Shown: in pieces, positions 31,413 to 43,761 of the stretch
How positions within the stretch are numbered: the first letter of the stretch is position 1
Layout of the letters: the number at the start of each line of letters is the position of its first letter
Assembly: GCA_050084515.1 (NCBI GenBank)
Contig: CM114271.1
Span: forward strand, 64,604,001 to 64,668,000
Direction: 5' to 3'
Length of the DNA stretch: 64,000 bases
Source: Blasia pusilla
Lineage: Eukaryota; Marchantiophyta; Marchantiopsida; Blasiales
The notes under the pieces: model-generated
Database searches by the model: none
What the model saw: only the letters and a program-made list of their open reading frames with translations
Told to the model about the DNA's origin: nothing
Program-made: the position numbers and the translations under genes

Positions 31413-32897
31413 TTAATCGTCCACGAAGTCTATTTCGACCATGTCGTTGTAATAACTCATAAGGTTTTCCCAATCGGGACCTCCGATCTGGGCAGGATGG
31501 GCACTCCTAAAATCCTGAAGTACCAACCTCCGGGTCTCTTTCAACTCTTCCTCCATATCTTCCAGAGCCCATATCTTCTCTACCTCTGCAATCAATAGAT
31601 CTTGGACGGTAGGGAAGCCCCTTTCAATCTCATCGTATGTCTTGATAGGTTTATACCAGCGAGTCTCCTGTCTTTTATGCATGTTTTCGAGCCTTAATTC
31701 CTCCTTGGTTTTGATCCTGGGTTCCCAAACCAGCGTGGGTGATGGCTCCTCAGGCCCTCTGACATCGTTCTCCCATCCTTTCTCTAGCTCTGCATGGAGT
31801 CTTTCTAGCTCCAGCTCTTCCGCAGTCTTAATCCTGGGCAGCCACACTAACCTGGGCGTGGGTTCTTCTTCTCTTTTGAAAGTCCTCAGCCATCCCTTCT
31901 CCAACTCTTCATCTCTGGCCATTTTGGCAAGCTCTTCGGAAGTATAGGAGCGTCTGGGGCCCAACCCAAGTAAGGTCATTTTTCTCTGCCTCTTGCAAGT
32001 GAAGCTCTCCCAGAGGTCCCGTAGCTCTGCTTCTTTTTTCTCTAGGGCAAGCTCAGCATCCGTCTTGGGTCTTACGTCTCCCAATCCGAATTTAGGCAGC
32101 TGGACTTGCCTGATGTTCTTGACCCACTCCAGTTCCAGTTTCTTCAACCTCCTTGCTTCCTGAAGCTCATCTACCCTCTGCAAGGAGCTCAAGCTCTTCG
32201 CTTCGTTCCAGTTCCACAAAGAACCTCTGTACCTTCTAACCCACCCCTTATTCAATGCATCCACTCTGTAAAGCTCTATCCATCCCTTTTCCTGAGCCAG
32301 TGCTACCCTCTCTCTCTGCAGCTCTTCTTCAGTCTTGGATCGAGCCCTGCCCAGAGTACCGTACTCCCTCTTCGATGACAGTCTCCTCTTCCACTTGATC
32401 CATCCCATTTGAAGTTTTGCCTCCCTAGCCTCTCTAGCGAGTTCATCTGCAGTCTTTTCTCTCGTGGGGCCAAGCCCATATTCTCTCTTGACAGAAATCC
32501 GTCTCTTCCACTTCACCCACCCATCGCTCAAAGCTTTGTGTCTCTCCTCGTCGGCCGATTCCCCAGCTGTCTTGGGCCTGGATTTCCCTAACTGGTTGTA
32601 CTCCCTCTGGTCGGACATTCTCCTCTTCCACTTGATCCATTTCTCCTGTAGCAGCTTCGCCGTGGCTTCCGCTGCGTAGTCCTCCACGGTTTTCTCCCTG
32701 TGTCCGATCCATGAGGCCTGCCTTGCAAGCAACCTCTCTTTCGCCGCTCGGATGAAATCCTCCGGCGTCTTTCCCAGCCACGATGGTCCCCTCCTCCTCG
32801 CCATAAGCTCCCTGTGGAAGTCCTCCGCCCTTCTCCAGGAGTCGTGCTGCCCGGGATACCACGATAGCCGCCCGGCCGCTCTACCGAAATCCATCAA
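31413..32897 (-). CDS. Uncharacterised tryptophan-rich repeat protein, 494 aa
   Basis: An uninterrupted frame of 494 codons, very charged, with no stop or frameshift, unlike every transposon gene nearby. The first 230 residues hold three or four diverged repeats of about 40-50 residues: a Trp-rich core such as GWVKWKRRISVKREYG, then LGxxRxKT, then an acidic/Ala helix (ADELAREAREAKLQ). Later repeats keep only parts (RPKTDAELALEKKEAEL, RIKTAEELELERLHAELEKG, RIKTKEELRLENMHKRQE). The C-terminus is acidic (MVEIDFVDD). No signal peptide or membrane segment is apparent. The start at MMDFGRAAGR is the first Met of the frame; a Met at the second codon is equally possible. I do not recognise the family. 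Likely a host gene; function unknown. Confidence 0.7.
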   Translation of the reverse strand: MMDFGRAAGRLSWYPGQHDSWRRAEDFHRELMARRRGPSWLGKTPEDFIRAAKERLLARQASWIGHREKTVEDYAAEATAKLLQEKWIKWKRRMSDQREYNQLGKSRPKTAGESADEERHKALSDGWVKWKRRISVKREYGLGPTREKTADELAREAREAKLQMGWIKWKRRLSSKREYGTLGRARSKTEEELQRERVALAQEKGWIELYRVDALNKGWVRRYRGSLWNWNEAKSLSSLQRVDELQEARRLKKLELEWVKNIRQVQLPKFGLGDVRPKTDAELALEKKEAELRDLWESFTCKRQRKMTLLGLGPRRSYTSEELAKMARDEELEKGWLRTFKREEEPTPRLVWLPRIKTAEELELERLHAELEKGWENDVRGPEEPSPTLVWEPRIKTKEELRLENMHKRQETRWYKPIKTYDEIERGFPTVQDLLIAEVEKIWALEDMEEELKETRRLVLQDFRSAHPAQIGGPDWENLMSYYNDMVEIDFVDD

Positions 32898-35800
32898 ATT
32901 ATGGAAGCTTTAGCTAGAGAGCCCGATTGATCTTAGGAAACCAGCCGCTCGATTCTCGTCGATATCTATGCACGGGGCTCAGACTGCCGCTTCGCGCGCT
33001 CCGGGCGACGTTGTGTCCGTGCATTTATCTCCATGCCATGGCCCGGGAGGCCGACTATCCGAGTTGCACTGATCTGGAGGTGCGAGTTAGTCATTCCGGT
33101 TACAAGCGTCGGATTCTTAGCTAGATCGTTCGAAATGTTGGGTGCCGTCGTGGATCCATCCGCGAAGTTATTTGTCGATGCGAGTTAGTCAAGTTTCTGA
33201 TATTCTAATCTTTTAGACAGTTTTATTTATCTGTTTCGCAATTTCGAGGAAAGCGTCCGAATTCATTGCGGTGAAATCAGTACCTGTGGATGTACCCGGG
33301 AGATCCGTTTTCTGGTCACGATGATAGAACTGACCGGCATCCGCGCACAATTTTCCGTTTTGCAATTGATAGAACTGGGTTTGATCGCTCGGGAAAGAAT
33401 GAGTTTGCACCGTGGCACCGTCTAGATGAATTCTTCCTTCAGTCAGAGTAATGCACTTTTGATGGATAAAGATGCGTGTCTTTGTCACTATGTCCTTTGG
33501 CTTGTGCATGACTCGTGAGGGCTGCTACTGCTGCTACTCTAGGTTGTGGCTAATTTTCAAGACGATCTTCCGCACTTCTTGTACGCACTCTGCTTCAGAG
33601 TCGCGAATCAATCCCATCCCTCCAATGGTTAGAGCAATCGTCAAGCTGGGTCCGCATTGATTCAATTCACTTAAAAAATAAGGGCCCGAAAAATTCTAGG
33701 AAGTCCGACGGGTTTCCAGAGGCTCGAGCCGCAGAGACATCGGATCGATGGTGGGGCTGTCACATCTCCTCTATCTCCGTGGCAGAAAGCTGCAACGCCT
33801 GGATATGAGGGACCCGCCGAGCAATGGACATTCAATTATTCTCCGATGTCCCCTCAAGTTTTTCTCAAGCTTGGGATATGCTCAAGATCTGACATTCGAA
33901 ATCGTCATCTTATATGAACCGGCTCACAAAATTTGCGATCATTTCGGTCACGAATCCCACGTCTCTGGCTGAATCCATTCGTGAATTCGATCCACATACA
34001 GTGTGCTTACAACACAGATGCTCTTCCGATCGATCGAGCGCATGCAAGCGCAGGGAGGATCGATCGTTATAGTACACAGTGTGCGGCTAGGAGGTTCAGG
34101 GTTGTGACTACCTCTTGCGATTATGACTCTGATTGGAAGGCCTGTTGGGTGGCCACGGCAAAGGCCAGTAATGCAAGGCTCGCATTGCCTGTCCGCGCGT
34201 CGTCTGGCCACGGAGCCATTTGCAGTAAAGGAAAAGAAACGTGATGGACAGCAATTGGAAGCGCTGGCGAGGAAGTCTCATGGATAGATTACCTGTATCT
34301 GATACGCAGATAAACTATATCAGGCTCTATTTAGAGCAGGTGGATATCAATCGCCCATTCGCTGACTTCCAGGGAAAATAGTCGAACGCAGAAATTGACA
34401 GCGCAGATGATGAGAAACTCCAGATCATAGTGCTATCAGGCTTGGAATTTGATTCCTTGCCAAATCAACTCTCCGAAAAGCAGCACTGGATCGCTGCACG
34501 CCGCCGAGGAGTCTTAGAGCTCGACTGCATAATCCCATGCGATCTATGATTCGTTGCCTTCTCACGCAATTAATTCTTGAGCCTACTTCCAATTCAGTGC
34601 AAGGAAATTGAGCACCCGATTCTAACCCACCCACCACGGGTTCGCGCACTTAACGTCCGATCCACCGGAAAAACGTCAATACAAAGCTCTGTGGATGACT
34701 CTACAGTCCGTCAATGTACAAATATGTGAGAGGTGGAGATCGATTGTCGCATCGTTTCAGGTGGACTTTGTTACGCTACTAACCCTACGTCCAGCGTCGA
34801 CGACGAAACGCAACGATCGCGACGAAAACTCTTCGTGGAGCTCATTAAACGACGCGAGACGAACAAATCCGCTTCAAGCGGAAGGGAAACGCAGCCACCA
34901 AATTTCGAAAATTCTGAAACGGATGTGAAAATAGTCTCCCTTTATTGAATAACAGTAGTAGTTCCGAAAGACGAGCTCCCACTAATTGCCGTCGATAAAA
35001 GACGGATGTGTCGAAAAGATCCGTGCGAACCGTGCCGGATCTGCATGGACGCAGCTGGTGTATCATGCGGGAATTAATCTTTGTGATAAACAAGAGTTAC
35101 GCTGATCCAGAAGATCGATCCCCTCACATTCGTTCTGCGCAAGAAGTCGCAGCAGAAACGATGGACGTATCGTTTCCCAAGTGGGTTCATCGGTAAACCG
35201 AGGGCGTTATATCCTCTCCATGCCAATTCAGGGACAAAGCAAAACTTCACACATATGCGTCTACGATGATTCATTAGAATTCTGGGCCACGTGCCCTACC
35301 ATGTACCAAGGAAGGCTAATATTTCAGTTTCAGGCTTACGTAACCGGTCAGAGAATTTATCGACTTTGTGCTTACCATCCGAAGGAGAATCTTCGGGCCT
35401 CTTAGAGTTTTGAATCACTCCGATTTGAAACGTGTGTTTCAACTTCCAAAGCAGTGTAGGAGAAAAGCTAGCTGAACAAACACGTGCTTACAATCCATCC
35501 AGTGGCATTCTCTGGCAAGTCTTGCTGTCGTTTCTAGCCGTTGGTCTGAACGCTGGTGGTGAATAGACAAACAATTTCGATTTCAACGAAATTGAAATCA
35601 GAGCTCATTCTACGATTAGTACGTGTAGTATCAACTTGATGAGATGGTTTAAGTGCAAGTCCAAGTACAAGTCACCACCTGCACCTCATCACTAGGTACT
35701 GGTCTCTAGATGAAAGTACAGAATGTCACGAGATCAAAGTTTCCAGCCACACTGCATCGGATTCGTGGGCGTAAGATCCGCGCTAGAAGTATGTACACTC

Positions 35801-38270
35801 CGAGTTGACGGAGCTGCAGCTTCCTTTGCATCTCTCCTGATTGCGTGGATTGACTGCAGCTTCGTTTCTCCGGGGCCATCTCTAGCTCGCCTCATAGTGT
35901 GGGTATTTGTGATGAGATAAAAACTGGTTTATTTCTACGTACAGGTTCGTTGAGCAATAAATCTTTGTTGATCAATAAATCTTCATTTTATGTTTCTCCA
36001 ATTAACTAGGAGCGCTACAATACTACTTCTTGCATCTATTAGATTTCGACGGATTTGCGTGGTCCGAGTTCTGGAATGGTTTGTTGGAGGACACCCATCT
36101 CTCGTTTGAAACACACCGTCGACCAAGAAGAGCTTGACACTTGTCACACATGAGGGGACTCACTTTAATTGAAACTAATAAGCTGACCGTGCATCTCACG
36201 GCCTTCTGACTAGTTTCAATCAAAGTCCCATGCAATTCAAAGACTGTCATGTTGTCTGCGATTGACCTATCTTCTAGAGGTAACATCCACGATTCTTGAA
36301 CAAAAACATTATATATGATTCATTTAGAAATGGCTTAAAAGATCCAAAACTGAGTTTGTCATTAAGCTGTCGAACCTGGGTCCATGTATCCCGAATGCAC
36401 GACTTTCAAAACAATTAATTAATTAATTAGTTATTTAATTAGTTCATGAGAGATCTTTCGCTCAACCCGCTTCGATTCTTGAAAGGAATCGTGAACATTG
36501 TTTCGATAAAAAATAGCTTTCTATGTGATGCATGCATTGAAATCCTGAGGTTCTTCTAAAATCAAAACTTTCAGAAATAGTGAAAACTTGAATTGCTGTA
36601 CTGGACACCTGCAATATTAAAATTTTTCATTGTTAACCTAACAGTTGTACAGTACAGCGATTCAGCTAGTGCATAGACGAATTGAGAGTGCCGGATAATG
36701 ATCCTTATGACCTAGCATATGCCTTCTTTCCCAGCATCTTCAGCGACATCGCATTTGTGCTTAATTTCGTATCGAGCATGCAGAGCATGGTGTCAATCCA
36801 CCGTGCTGCACATATGCCAAAAGAGATTTATAGTTTCCTAGCTATGGAGGAGCCAAACGAAGAGTGTCGGAAGGGCTCAAATTACGATTCTCATCAACAA
36901 AGTTTCCGATGCGATCGGATGTCTCATTCTTACGCGGAGTCATCCATGGCTATCGTGCAAGCACAGTACCTGAACCTAACAGAATAGTTCACAACTGATT
37001 TTCGTCATTTGGCTCCAGATGGAAGCCATGAAACCTCTCGGCTATGGCTGTGGCTCTTCAAAGGCAACGAAAGTGAACGTTCTGGAGTCTGGCTTCGCAG
37101 CTCAGATGAAGACATATGCGAATCACTTACATCTCTGCGGCTTCTGGTTATACTTTACGTTTGAATGGATATTTCACAAACGTTGATTGAACTGGTTTCG
37201 GTTTCAAATTTCTCGAGCCCTGCCGACACTCTTCCTTGGGCTCCTTAGAATAGTCAGTTTAGGCCCAATACCATGAGATGGAAACGAAGAACTTCGGAAT
37301 GGTCGTGGAGAGCAAAAGTGATAGAGAAGCATGAAAGTGAATGAGTATAATCATCATCTGTACGCTTTAGTTTCCTCTCCTCCGATTTGCTTGTCTTCAC
37401 ATGTAGATAACGTTGGGAAATGGAATGATTTTAAAGAGGGTACAAGACTACAAGTGGTGGGAAAGGATGTCAAGGTAAAAGAGAGTGGGCGTTTACACTT
37501 TCCCTCTCATCGAATCCGAATCTACGACACCCAATTGTCAAGTCCCTAGGACGAGCATAAATATTTTTTGCTTTCGGTAATGATTCGTTTCTATCATGTT
37601 TCTTCAGATCTGCTTTATTCTCGACATAACATCTCTCTTCAGTTCAGAAAATCACAAATTTAGAAGCACAAAGTTGGTATTACTTGTTTCGCAAGTTACT
37701 GCTCTGTCAGAACTGTTTCTCTCTCACTCACACGGCCACGACTTCACTAGTTGGGAGCACATTAAATCGGAGCCGCTGGAGCTAGTTTGAATTCAGGGGT
37801 GCATAGATTTTCCGAGTTCTGATCGGGAGTTCCTAAATATTTGCTCTTTCCGGATTTTTCCTAACTTTTGCTTGTCCGATTGGAATTTTTTAAAAAAATT
37901 CTAGGCGCTTCTTTGAGTTGTCTTTATTCATATTAGATGAGAAAAGAATCTAAGTGAAAAAAATATTTTTATTAACTAGTAATGTAATTGATTTATATTA
38001 TAATAGATGATACTAGTTATGCAATCAAACAAAACACTAGGATAATTAGGAAAACATTTTTCAGACATCTTCAAAGGCGAAAAAGTTTTAATTGAAATAA
38101 AAATTAAACGAAGTGAAAAAAATCGTAATGTTTTGAGTATCACACATACATTAACAATAGAAGATGATATGATTTTTTTTCACTCTTCCAAGACCTTCCA
38201 AAGGATTATAAGTCCTTTGAGATTTCTATCTCAATGAGAAAGAAATATCCAACCTTTTAAGAGTTAGTCC
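32898..38270. other. Gene-poor island, no gene recognised
   Basis: Mixed-composition sequence with short open stretches on both strands (none above about 105 codons) and no family motif that I can identify. At 33702-33714 a 13-base half-site AGTCCGACGGGTT matches the MULE palindrome arm. 37850-38250 is A/T-rich. Exons of an intron-rich host gene could be hidden here, but I see no support for one. Confidence 0.4.
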
Positions 38271-38272
38271 TA

Positions 38273-41200
38273 TTGTTAATTAGTGAGGATATGTGTCTGG
38301 CAGGTAGCAATAGCTCGTCTAGTATGCAAGAGAGTGCGCTATTTGCAACTAACAAATCAAATAGAGGAAGAGATCGTGGTAGAAGCTTGCATGGTCGTGG
38401 TAGATATCAAGCATATGGAGAAAGAGACCCCAATACAACGTCACTTAATCTCCTACGATCTAGTATCAAACACAATCACAAGGTGGTGATGGTGGAAACC
38501 ATTGGGATAGAGGTTAGCAACAGAAAGTCCTTGAGTCTTGTAATTACTGTGGAATAAAGGATCATTATGCAAATTATTTTTTCAAGAAGAAGGCAGATAT
38601 GAAAATGAGTGTTTCACAACAACAAAACAATATGGAGCAATAACACCAAGGGAAGTATCAAGAACAAAATTTTTTTAAACTAAGCACCTCTTGATCATGA
38701 CTCATTATATAGGAGCAAAGGTCAAGACAGACTCAAAAAAAATTGGTACATCGACTCTTGTACATCAAATCATATAATTTCACAAGCTAAATCGTTCAGC
38801 AATATAGAGCCGGTGAAAGATCTTACAATAGTGCTTATAGGAGATGATACTTAACATTATATCATGCATATCGATAAAGTTTCAATAGCATCAAATGATT
38901 TTTGTAGTTTTGGAAATGTTATCTATATTCTCACCATTGGAAGAAATTTGATCTTTATAAGCTAGATATTAGAACAATGTTATTGAGTGAAGTTTACCAC
39001 AGATGGTTGTTTTATTGAAATAATGGATGACTTGACTATATTTTCCAAAGGAACTAGATTAGGGAAAATGTTAAAATTGGATGTTTCTATGCTAGAGATT
39101 CAAATACTGATGTATGATCAAACTGGCCAACAAGTCACAGATCTAAATGTGTGGCTTAAAATAATTGGGCATATGAACCTTCAAAGATTACAGGGTCTTT
39201 CATCATCTAATCTAATAATATGACTTCCTAAATTAGCAATTCCTACTATGTTAGAGGTATGCCCTACTTGCCAATTTGGAAAACAAGATAGATTTCCATT
39301 TCCAAAGCAAGGTAGAAGAGTATCCAAGATATTGGAATTGATTCAGAAAGATGTATGGACAATATCACAATATAATCTTAATGGTTGTGAATATTTTATT
39401 TCATTTATTGATGACTTCTTTTGGTATGTATGGGTATACTTTCTGAAAGCCAAGTCAGAAGTATTCTTAATGTTCCAAACATTCAGAATTCTAGTAGAGA
39501 AGCAGATTGGAGAACACATTCTCAAATTGCGTTATGATGGAGGAGGAGAGTACCTTCCAACACAGCTTGAGGACTACTTACATCAGAATGGCATCCAATG
39601 AGTGAATTTCCATTACATCCCACAACAAAATGGAATGGTTGAGAGGAAAAATAGACATATTGTTGATACAACATAAACTATGCTGAATGAGAAGAAGATG
39701 GCTAAGGTGTATTGGATAGAGGTTGTAGCATGCGCTATCTTCTTAATCAATCAAACTCCAATAGCTAGAGTTTATGATAAGATTTCATTTGAAGTCTTCA
39801 AAGGAAGTAAACCTGATTTTTCCTTCTTGAAAGTATTCGGTTGTATTTCTTATGCACATGTTCCTTCTGAAAGACATTAGAAACTAGACCCCAAATCTAA
39901 AAGATGTATCTTCATTGGCTACGCTAATGGAACTAAGGGGCATAAGTGGTACATTCCATCCTCTAGGCAGCTTATTATTATTGAAGATTGAGTTACACTC
40001 AAGCTCATGAGACACCTAAACTGCTGCATCTGGTACTCACAAAAAGTAAGGAAGCCTAATCTTGGTTAGTCAATTAAGTATGATTAGCTTAACTAGGGTT
40101 AGTTAATCACAGTTAGTCTAACTCAAGACTATGGTTAAGGTTAGGGTTGCTTGTATATACCCTATATAATTAAGAAGAGGACCAGCCTCCACTCATTCTC
40201 TCATTGCAAATTTATTTCTCCATGTTGGTGTGTATTATGCTTGTTTAGCGGTTTTTCCATAATTATTAGTCGCGATGTTGTCTTTGATGAGCTAAAGTTA
40301 TGGTATGCTTCATCTGAGCCTATTCCACTTCTAAACTAATTTATTGAGGGGAAGAATATGACTATAAACCAACACACATTGCCTAAAAATTCTCCAAGTA
40401 CTAGTGCAAGATTAAAAGAGGTCCTACATTTTTCAATCAAATTTGTCAATCCATATACGGGAAGAGTACGTCTTTAATCTGTTGACACTAGTTAGAGTTC
40501 AAGATAGGTGTTAAAGATAACAACTTTGTAGAGCAAGTAGAGTCACATATCTTATTCATAGATTCATAAATGAAGGATTTCTTGCAACACATCATGCATA
40601 TATGTTAACTACCCTTCAAGAATAGGAGCCGAGTTATTTTGAAGAAGTTGCCAGCACGATTGACTAGATTGTAGCTATGGAGGAAGAGCTTATTGTATTA
40701 AGACATCAACACACCTAGGAGCTAGTTGATATATCTATCGGTAAGGAAACGATTGGTTGCAAATGAATTAACAAAGTAGAGCGCAATCAAGATGGTAGAG
40801 TGAACAAATACAAAGTTAGATTGGCAACCAAGGGTTATGCAGAACAATATGACATCGATTAGGAGGAGATATTTAGCTCTGTTGCAAAGATGGAAACTAC
40901 AAGAATAATGGTTGCAGTTGAAGTAAGTAAGAGGTGGAGATTAATTTGTGTGTCCTTATATAGCGATCAATGGATATTAATAGGCCTACTCGAGTAGGAT
41001 TTAACATTAGTTGTGCTATTTTTCTTGTGTACAATCGCTAAATAGTTTACAAAGACTTCATAGTTAAGAATTTTGTGGTTCAATATTATGAAAAAATGAT
41101 TGCCCCGACACTACCATTCGTCATTTTGTTGTGAGAGAATGGAGAGTGTTTATAATAATTCTATATTGAAAAAGAAGAACTTCATAGACAGTTCATCTTG

Positions 41201-41420
41201 CATCAAATATGTCTGTCGTAGCTAGACCTGGTCATTCATTAACCTTGGGAAGCGCAGCTATAAATTGGGCTTCAAAGAAGCAACCTACAATTACTTTCTC
41301 TTCAACAAAGGTTGAGTAAAGAAGAGCAACCAATGCAGCTTCTAAGAGGGTTTGGCTTCACCGATTACATATTGAGATTGGTGTTAGTTACTTAGGACTT
41401 AGTGTAATATATGTTTCGGG
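38273..41420 (+). pseudogene. Ty1/copia polyprotein, degenerate
   Basis: The order is that of copia. Gag C-terminus with a basic GRDRGRSLHGRGRYQ stretch; a zinc knuckle CNYCGIKDHYANYF whose last Cys is lost (about 38540); protease-like WYIDSCTSNH (38738); GAG-pre-integrase; integrase with FIDDFFWYVWVYFLKAKSE, YDGGGEYLP and PQQNGMVERKNRH (39248-39670); then reverse transcriptase remnants (KVERNQDGRVNKYKVRLATK and AEQYDI, 40770-40860) and RNase H (INWASKKQPTITFSSTK, 41257-41320). Many stops. An LTR is inserted at 39982-40261. The reverse transcriptase core is largely lost. Confidence 0.75.
39982..40261. mobile_element. Solo-LTR-like insertion inside the copia gene
   Basis: The copia reading QLII is interrupted at 39981 and resumes as SRDVVFDELKLWY at about 40267. 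The inserted ~280 bp starts TGAAGA, and ATTAT occurs on both sides (39977-39981 and 40262-40266), a 5-bp target duplication. The same LTR sequence follows a copia tail at 56581. The exact 3' end is uncertain by 2 bp. Confidence 0.7.
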
Positions 41421-42215
41421 GATGCCACCTGATGATATTAGTATTCCATGTGAGTACGGCAAAAGGGGTTTTTTAATTTTAAAAAGGGGCGAATTATATT
41501 TAAGCAATTAGTTACGAAAGGACTAGAAGAAATTTTTTTTAGGTCCGATTATAATATTGGGTCCAAATAATCTGTAGGCCCGTACAAAATAATTACAAAT
41601 CTACCATAGGGAACTCACTATTCTATGTTGCAACGTGTCATCTTCTTATTGGTCATAGTTAAATGAATATAAAAATATAGGAGTAAATACAAAATCATCA
41701 TGAAGTATGCAATAACATCATGTATAAACAATCCATTTTCTATTATGTAACCCTAATGGTAGTATACCGATACTTGAAGTTAGAAGAAATGCCAAAAGGA
41801 GATCTACACCGTTGATGGCTCTAATAATGCAAACATGAAAAAATCCTCAAAGTTATAGGGAAATCCAATGGTGAAAAGTGAGATGGGGCTCAAAGGAAAC
41901 TACATAGAGCCCTTTGGAAATCATGCACTTAATTTCCCTTACCTATCTCACATTGATTAATTAGTGAAACTTTTTTGGGACCATTACATTATTGAGATCA
42001 ATGGACCGAAATCAATAGACTCTAACAGTTTCAATTAGGGCCAAATGCATAGCGATAGGAGGTCTAGGGTTCGCGACAGGAGGATGAGGGTTCGGGCTAG
42101 AGAATTTGGCCAGGGTGTTTCAGTTTTTCAGAGAGCCATTTGTGATTCTTGATCTTCCAGGACTCTCCAAAGCCACTCGAGAACGCGGCGAAGCTCTTGA
42201 AAAGTGTGAGTATCT
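41421..42215. other. No gene recognised; probable gypsy 3' internal remnant at its right end
   Basis: Mostly A/T-rich sequence with no coding evidence. The last ~170 bp before the LTR at 42216 changes to higher G+C and purine-rich text, compatible with the 3' internal end of the gypsy element; not proven. Confidence 0.3.
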
Positions 42216-43100
42216 TGTCACATCTGAGTAGCCGATAGGCCGAGACCTATCGTGGATAGGGCGTAGATTGAGGATGTGGAGTTTTAGGCCAAGTGTGCCG
42301 TTTTTACTACTCTTTATTTTTACATGAGAAAGATATCAGGGGGCTGGTGGGAATTCGTTGTTTGCAGGTAGGTAAGCAAGTTGCCTTGGTCGAGAGCCCC
42401 TGGAAACACATGTGTTGCGGGTGTTGGTCGGTTTTTTGTTTGGAAGGCCGTGGGCGGAAGCGCTCTCCATTTTTCTCAGAGTTTTCTGGTGCATAGGGAT
42501 TGAGGACAGTGGCACAGTGTAGTACGGAGTGGGGCGGCGAGTGCATCGTTGAGAGTAGCGAGAGTGTCTAGAAAGAGCAGGAAGGAAAGGCTACAGAGGC
42601 AGAGGCGGCCGGGGTGCAGAGGCGTTTAGGTTGCGGAGCCGCACCCCCCCTTAGGGAGACCACAGGACGGACAACCCCCCCCCCCAAAAAAATTTAGGGC
42701 CCAAGGGGCCCGCATAGGGGTGCGGGCCAGGTTTTCCACCCCCTCCAACGTGGTAGGACCGGACGAGGTGGAAGGTCAACATGGTGACAAGGCTACCAAG
42801 TGAGGGTGGATATGGTGGAGCTGAGTACGTGGTAGGAGTGCAGCCAGACCAGGTTGAGTCAGGTTACAGGCCGTGTGTGGGGATAGGCGGAGAGGTTTGC
42901 ACGACATGATGTTTTCGGGCATGACCAGGATTTGCAAAAATTGACAATGGAGTGTTAGTGCGCATGATGCCGACGGGTTGTCCGCATCTATTGACGGGAG
43001 AATCAACGTGTTGGTCAAGGAGAGTGTCGTGTTGCAGAGGTTGCCGTGACATATGGGGGAGTGTGTGTTGACGATGCCGTAGGTTGGGGGGCTGGTAACA
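42216..43100 (+). repeat. Gypsy LTR (885 bp) interrupting MULE copy C
   Basis: Begins TGTCACATCTGAG and ends CTGGTAACA. It is the inverted homologue of 10305-11601, lacking the hairpin segment. Its right edge cuts exon 4 of copy C directly after ACGCTCAT (minus strand). The left flank is not exon 4, so it is not a simple solo LTR; it looks like a 3' LTR whose 5' part is lost. Confidence 0.65.
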
Positions 43101-43239
43101 ATGAGCGTTTGGATCAACGTTGGCGACTTTTCCCTTCCTCCAAGTAAGGGGGTACCATTTTGCATGTAAATTCCGGAGGGGAATTGTTTAAACTATCTAA
43201 TTTGTACCCATCGGACCATGGATCCATTGGATCGAGGAT
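43101..43239 (-). pseudogene. Methyltransferase-like exon 4 (motif-I half), copy C, truncated by the LTR
   Basis: Reads ...MQNGTPLLGGREKSPTLIQ, TLI and then LTR sequence. It matches exon 4 of copy A up to just before the AdoMet-pocket loop. The acceptor TTTCAG at 43240-43245 supports the intron-3 boundary chosen in copy A. Confidence 0.65.
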
Positions 43240-43439
43240 CTGAAACACTTGGAAGTTTTGCTAGGGCCTTACAAAATAGTAGACAAAGGAGTGGTCCATC
43301 TGTAAAGAAGCAAGTTGGAAAAAATGTCAGCAACAAGAAAGAGCTAATTTCAGTATGCAACAACAAGAAAGGTATACTATCAGAATGGTGACATAATGTG
43401 CAACTCGTTCCCAAAGAACTTCGCTTAACCCCTGAGAAC

Positions 43440-43761
43440 TTAGTTATAGTCCTAACTGGAGCAACGCGTCAGAAGGCGACAGCTTGCTGGCTTAGAGCAG
43501 CCCATGGTTGGCTAAGAGCAACCCGTCGCATTCTGACGGGTTGCATCATTCCAGAAACACAAGGAAAAGCATAAGAACTTGCAACGCGTTGGGTTCCGAT
43601 GGGTTGCATTCACCCAATGGAGACTTGCGGTAAATTTGCAACCCATCACTTTCAGACGGATTGCACCACCGAAGTCTTTAGCTCAGAAAATCCGACGGGT
43701 TGCATGCAGAGATGCAACCCGTCGGAGCAAGACAATTTGGATATGGATTTAGAGCCCTTAC
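43440..43761 (-). repeat. Intron 3 with palindromes, copy C
   Basis: Palindromes or decayed forms lie at about 43460, 43519, 43580, 43637, 43687 and 43712. The donor is GTAAGG on the minus strand at 43761. The position between the motif-IV and motif-I halves is the same as in A and B. The intron continues to about 43240. Confidence 0.75.

Noticed and set aside
32898-38270. Small open frames (60-105 codons) in the island as genes
   Set aside because: No motif, no copy, no start context or splice pattern that supports any of them.
42216-43100. Simple solo LTR in copy C
   Set aside because: The left flank does not continue exon 4, so both sides of the target are not present.
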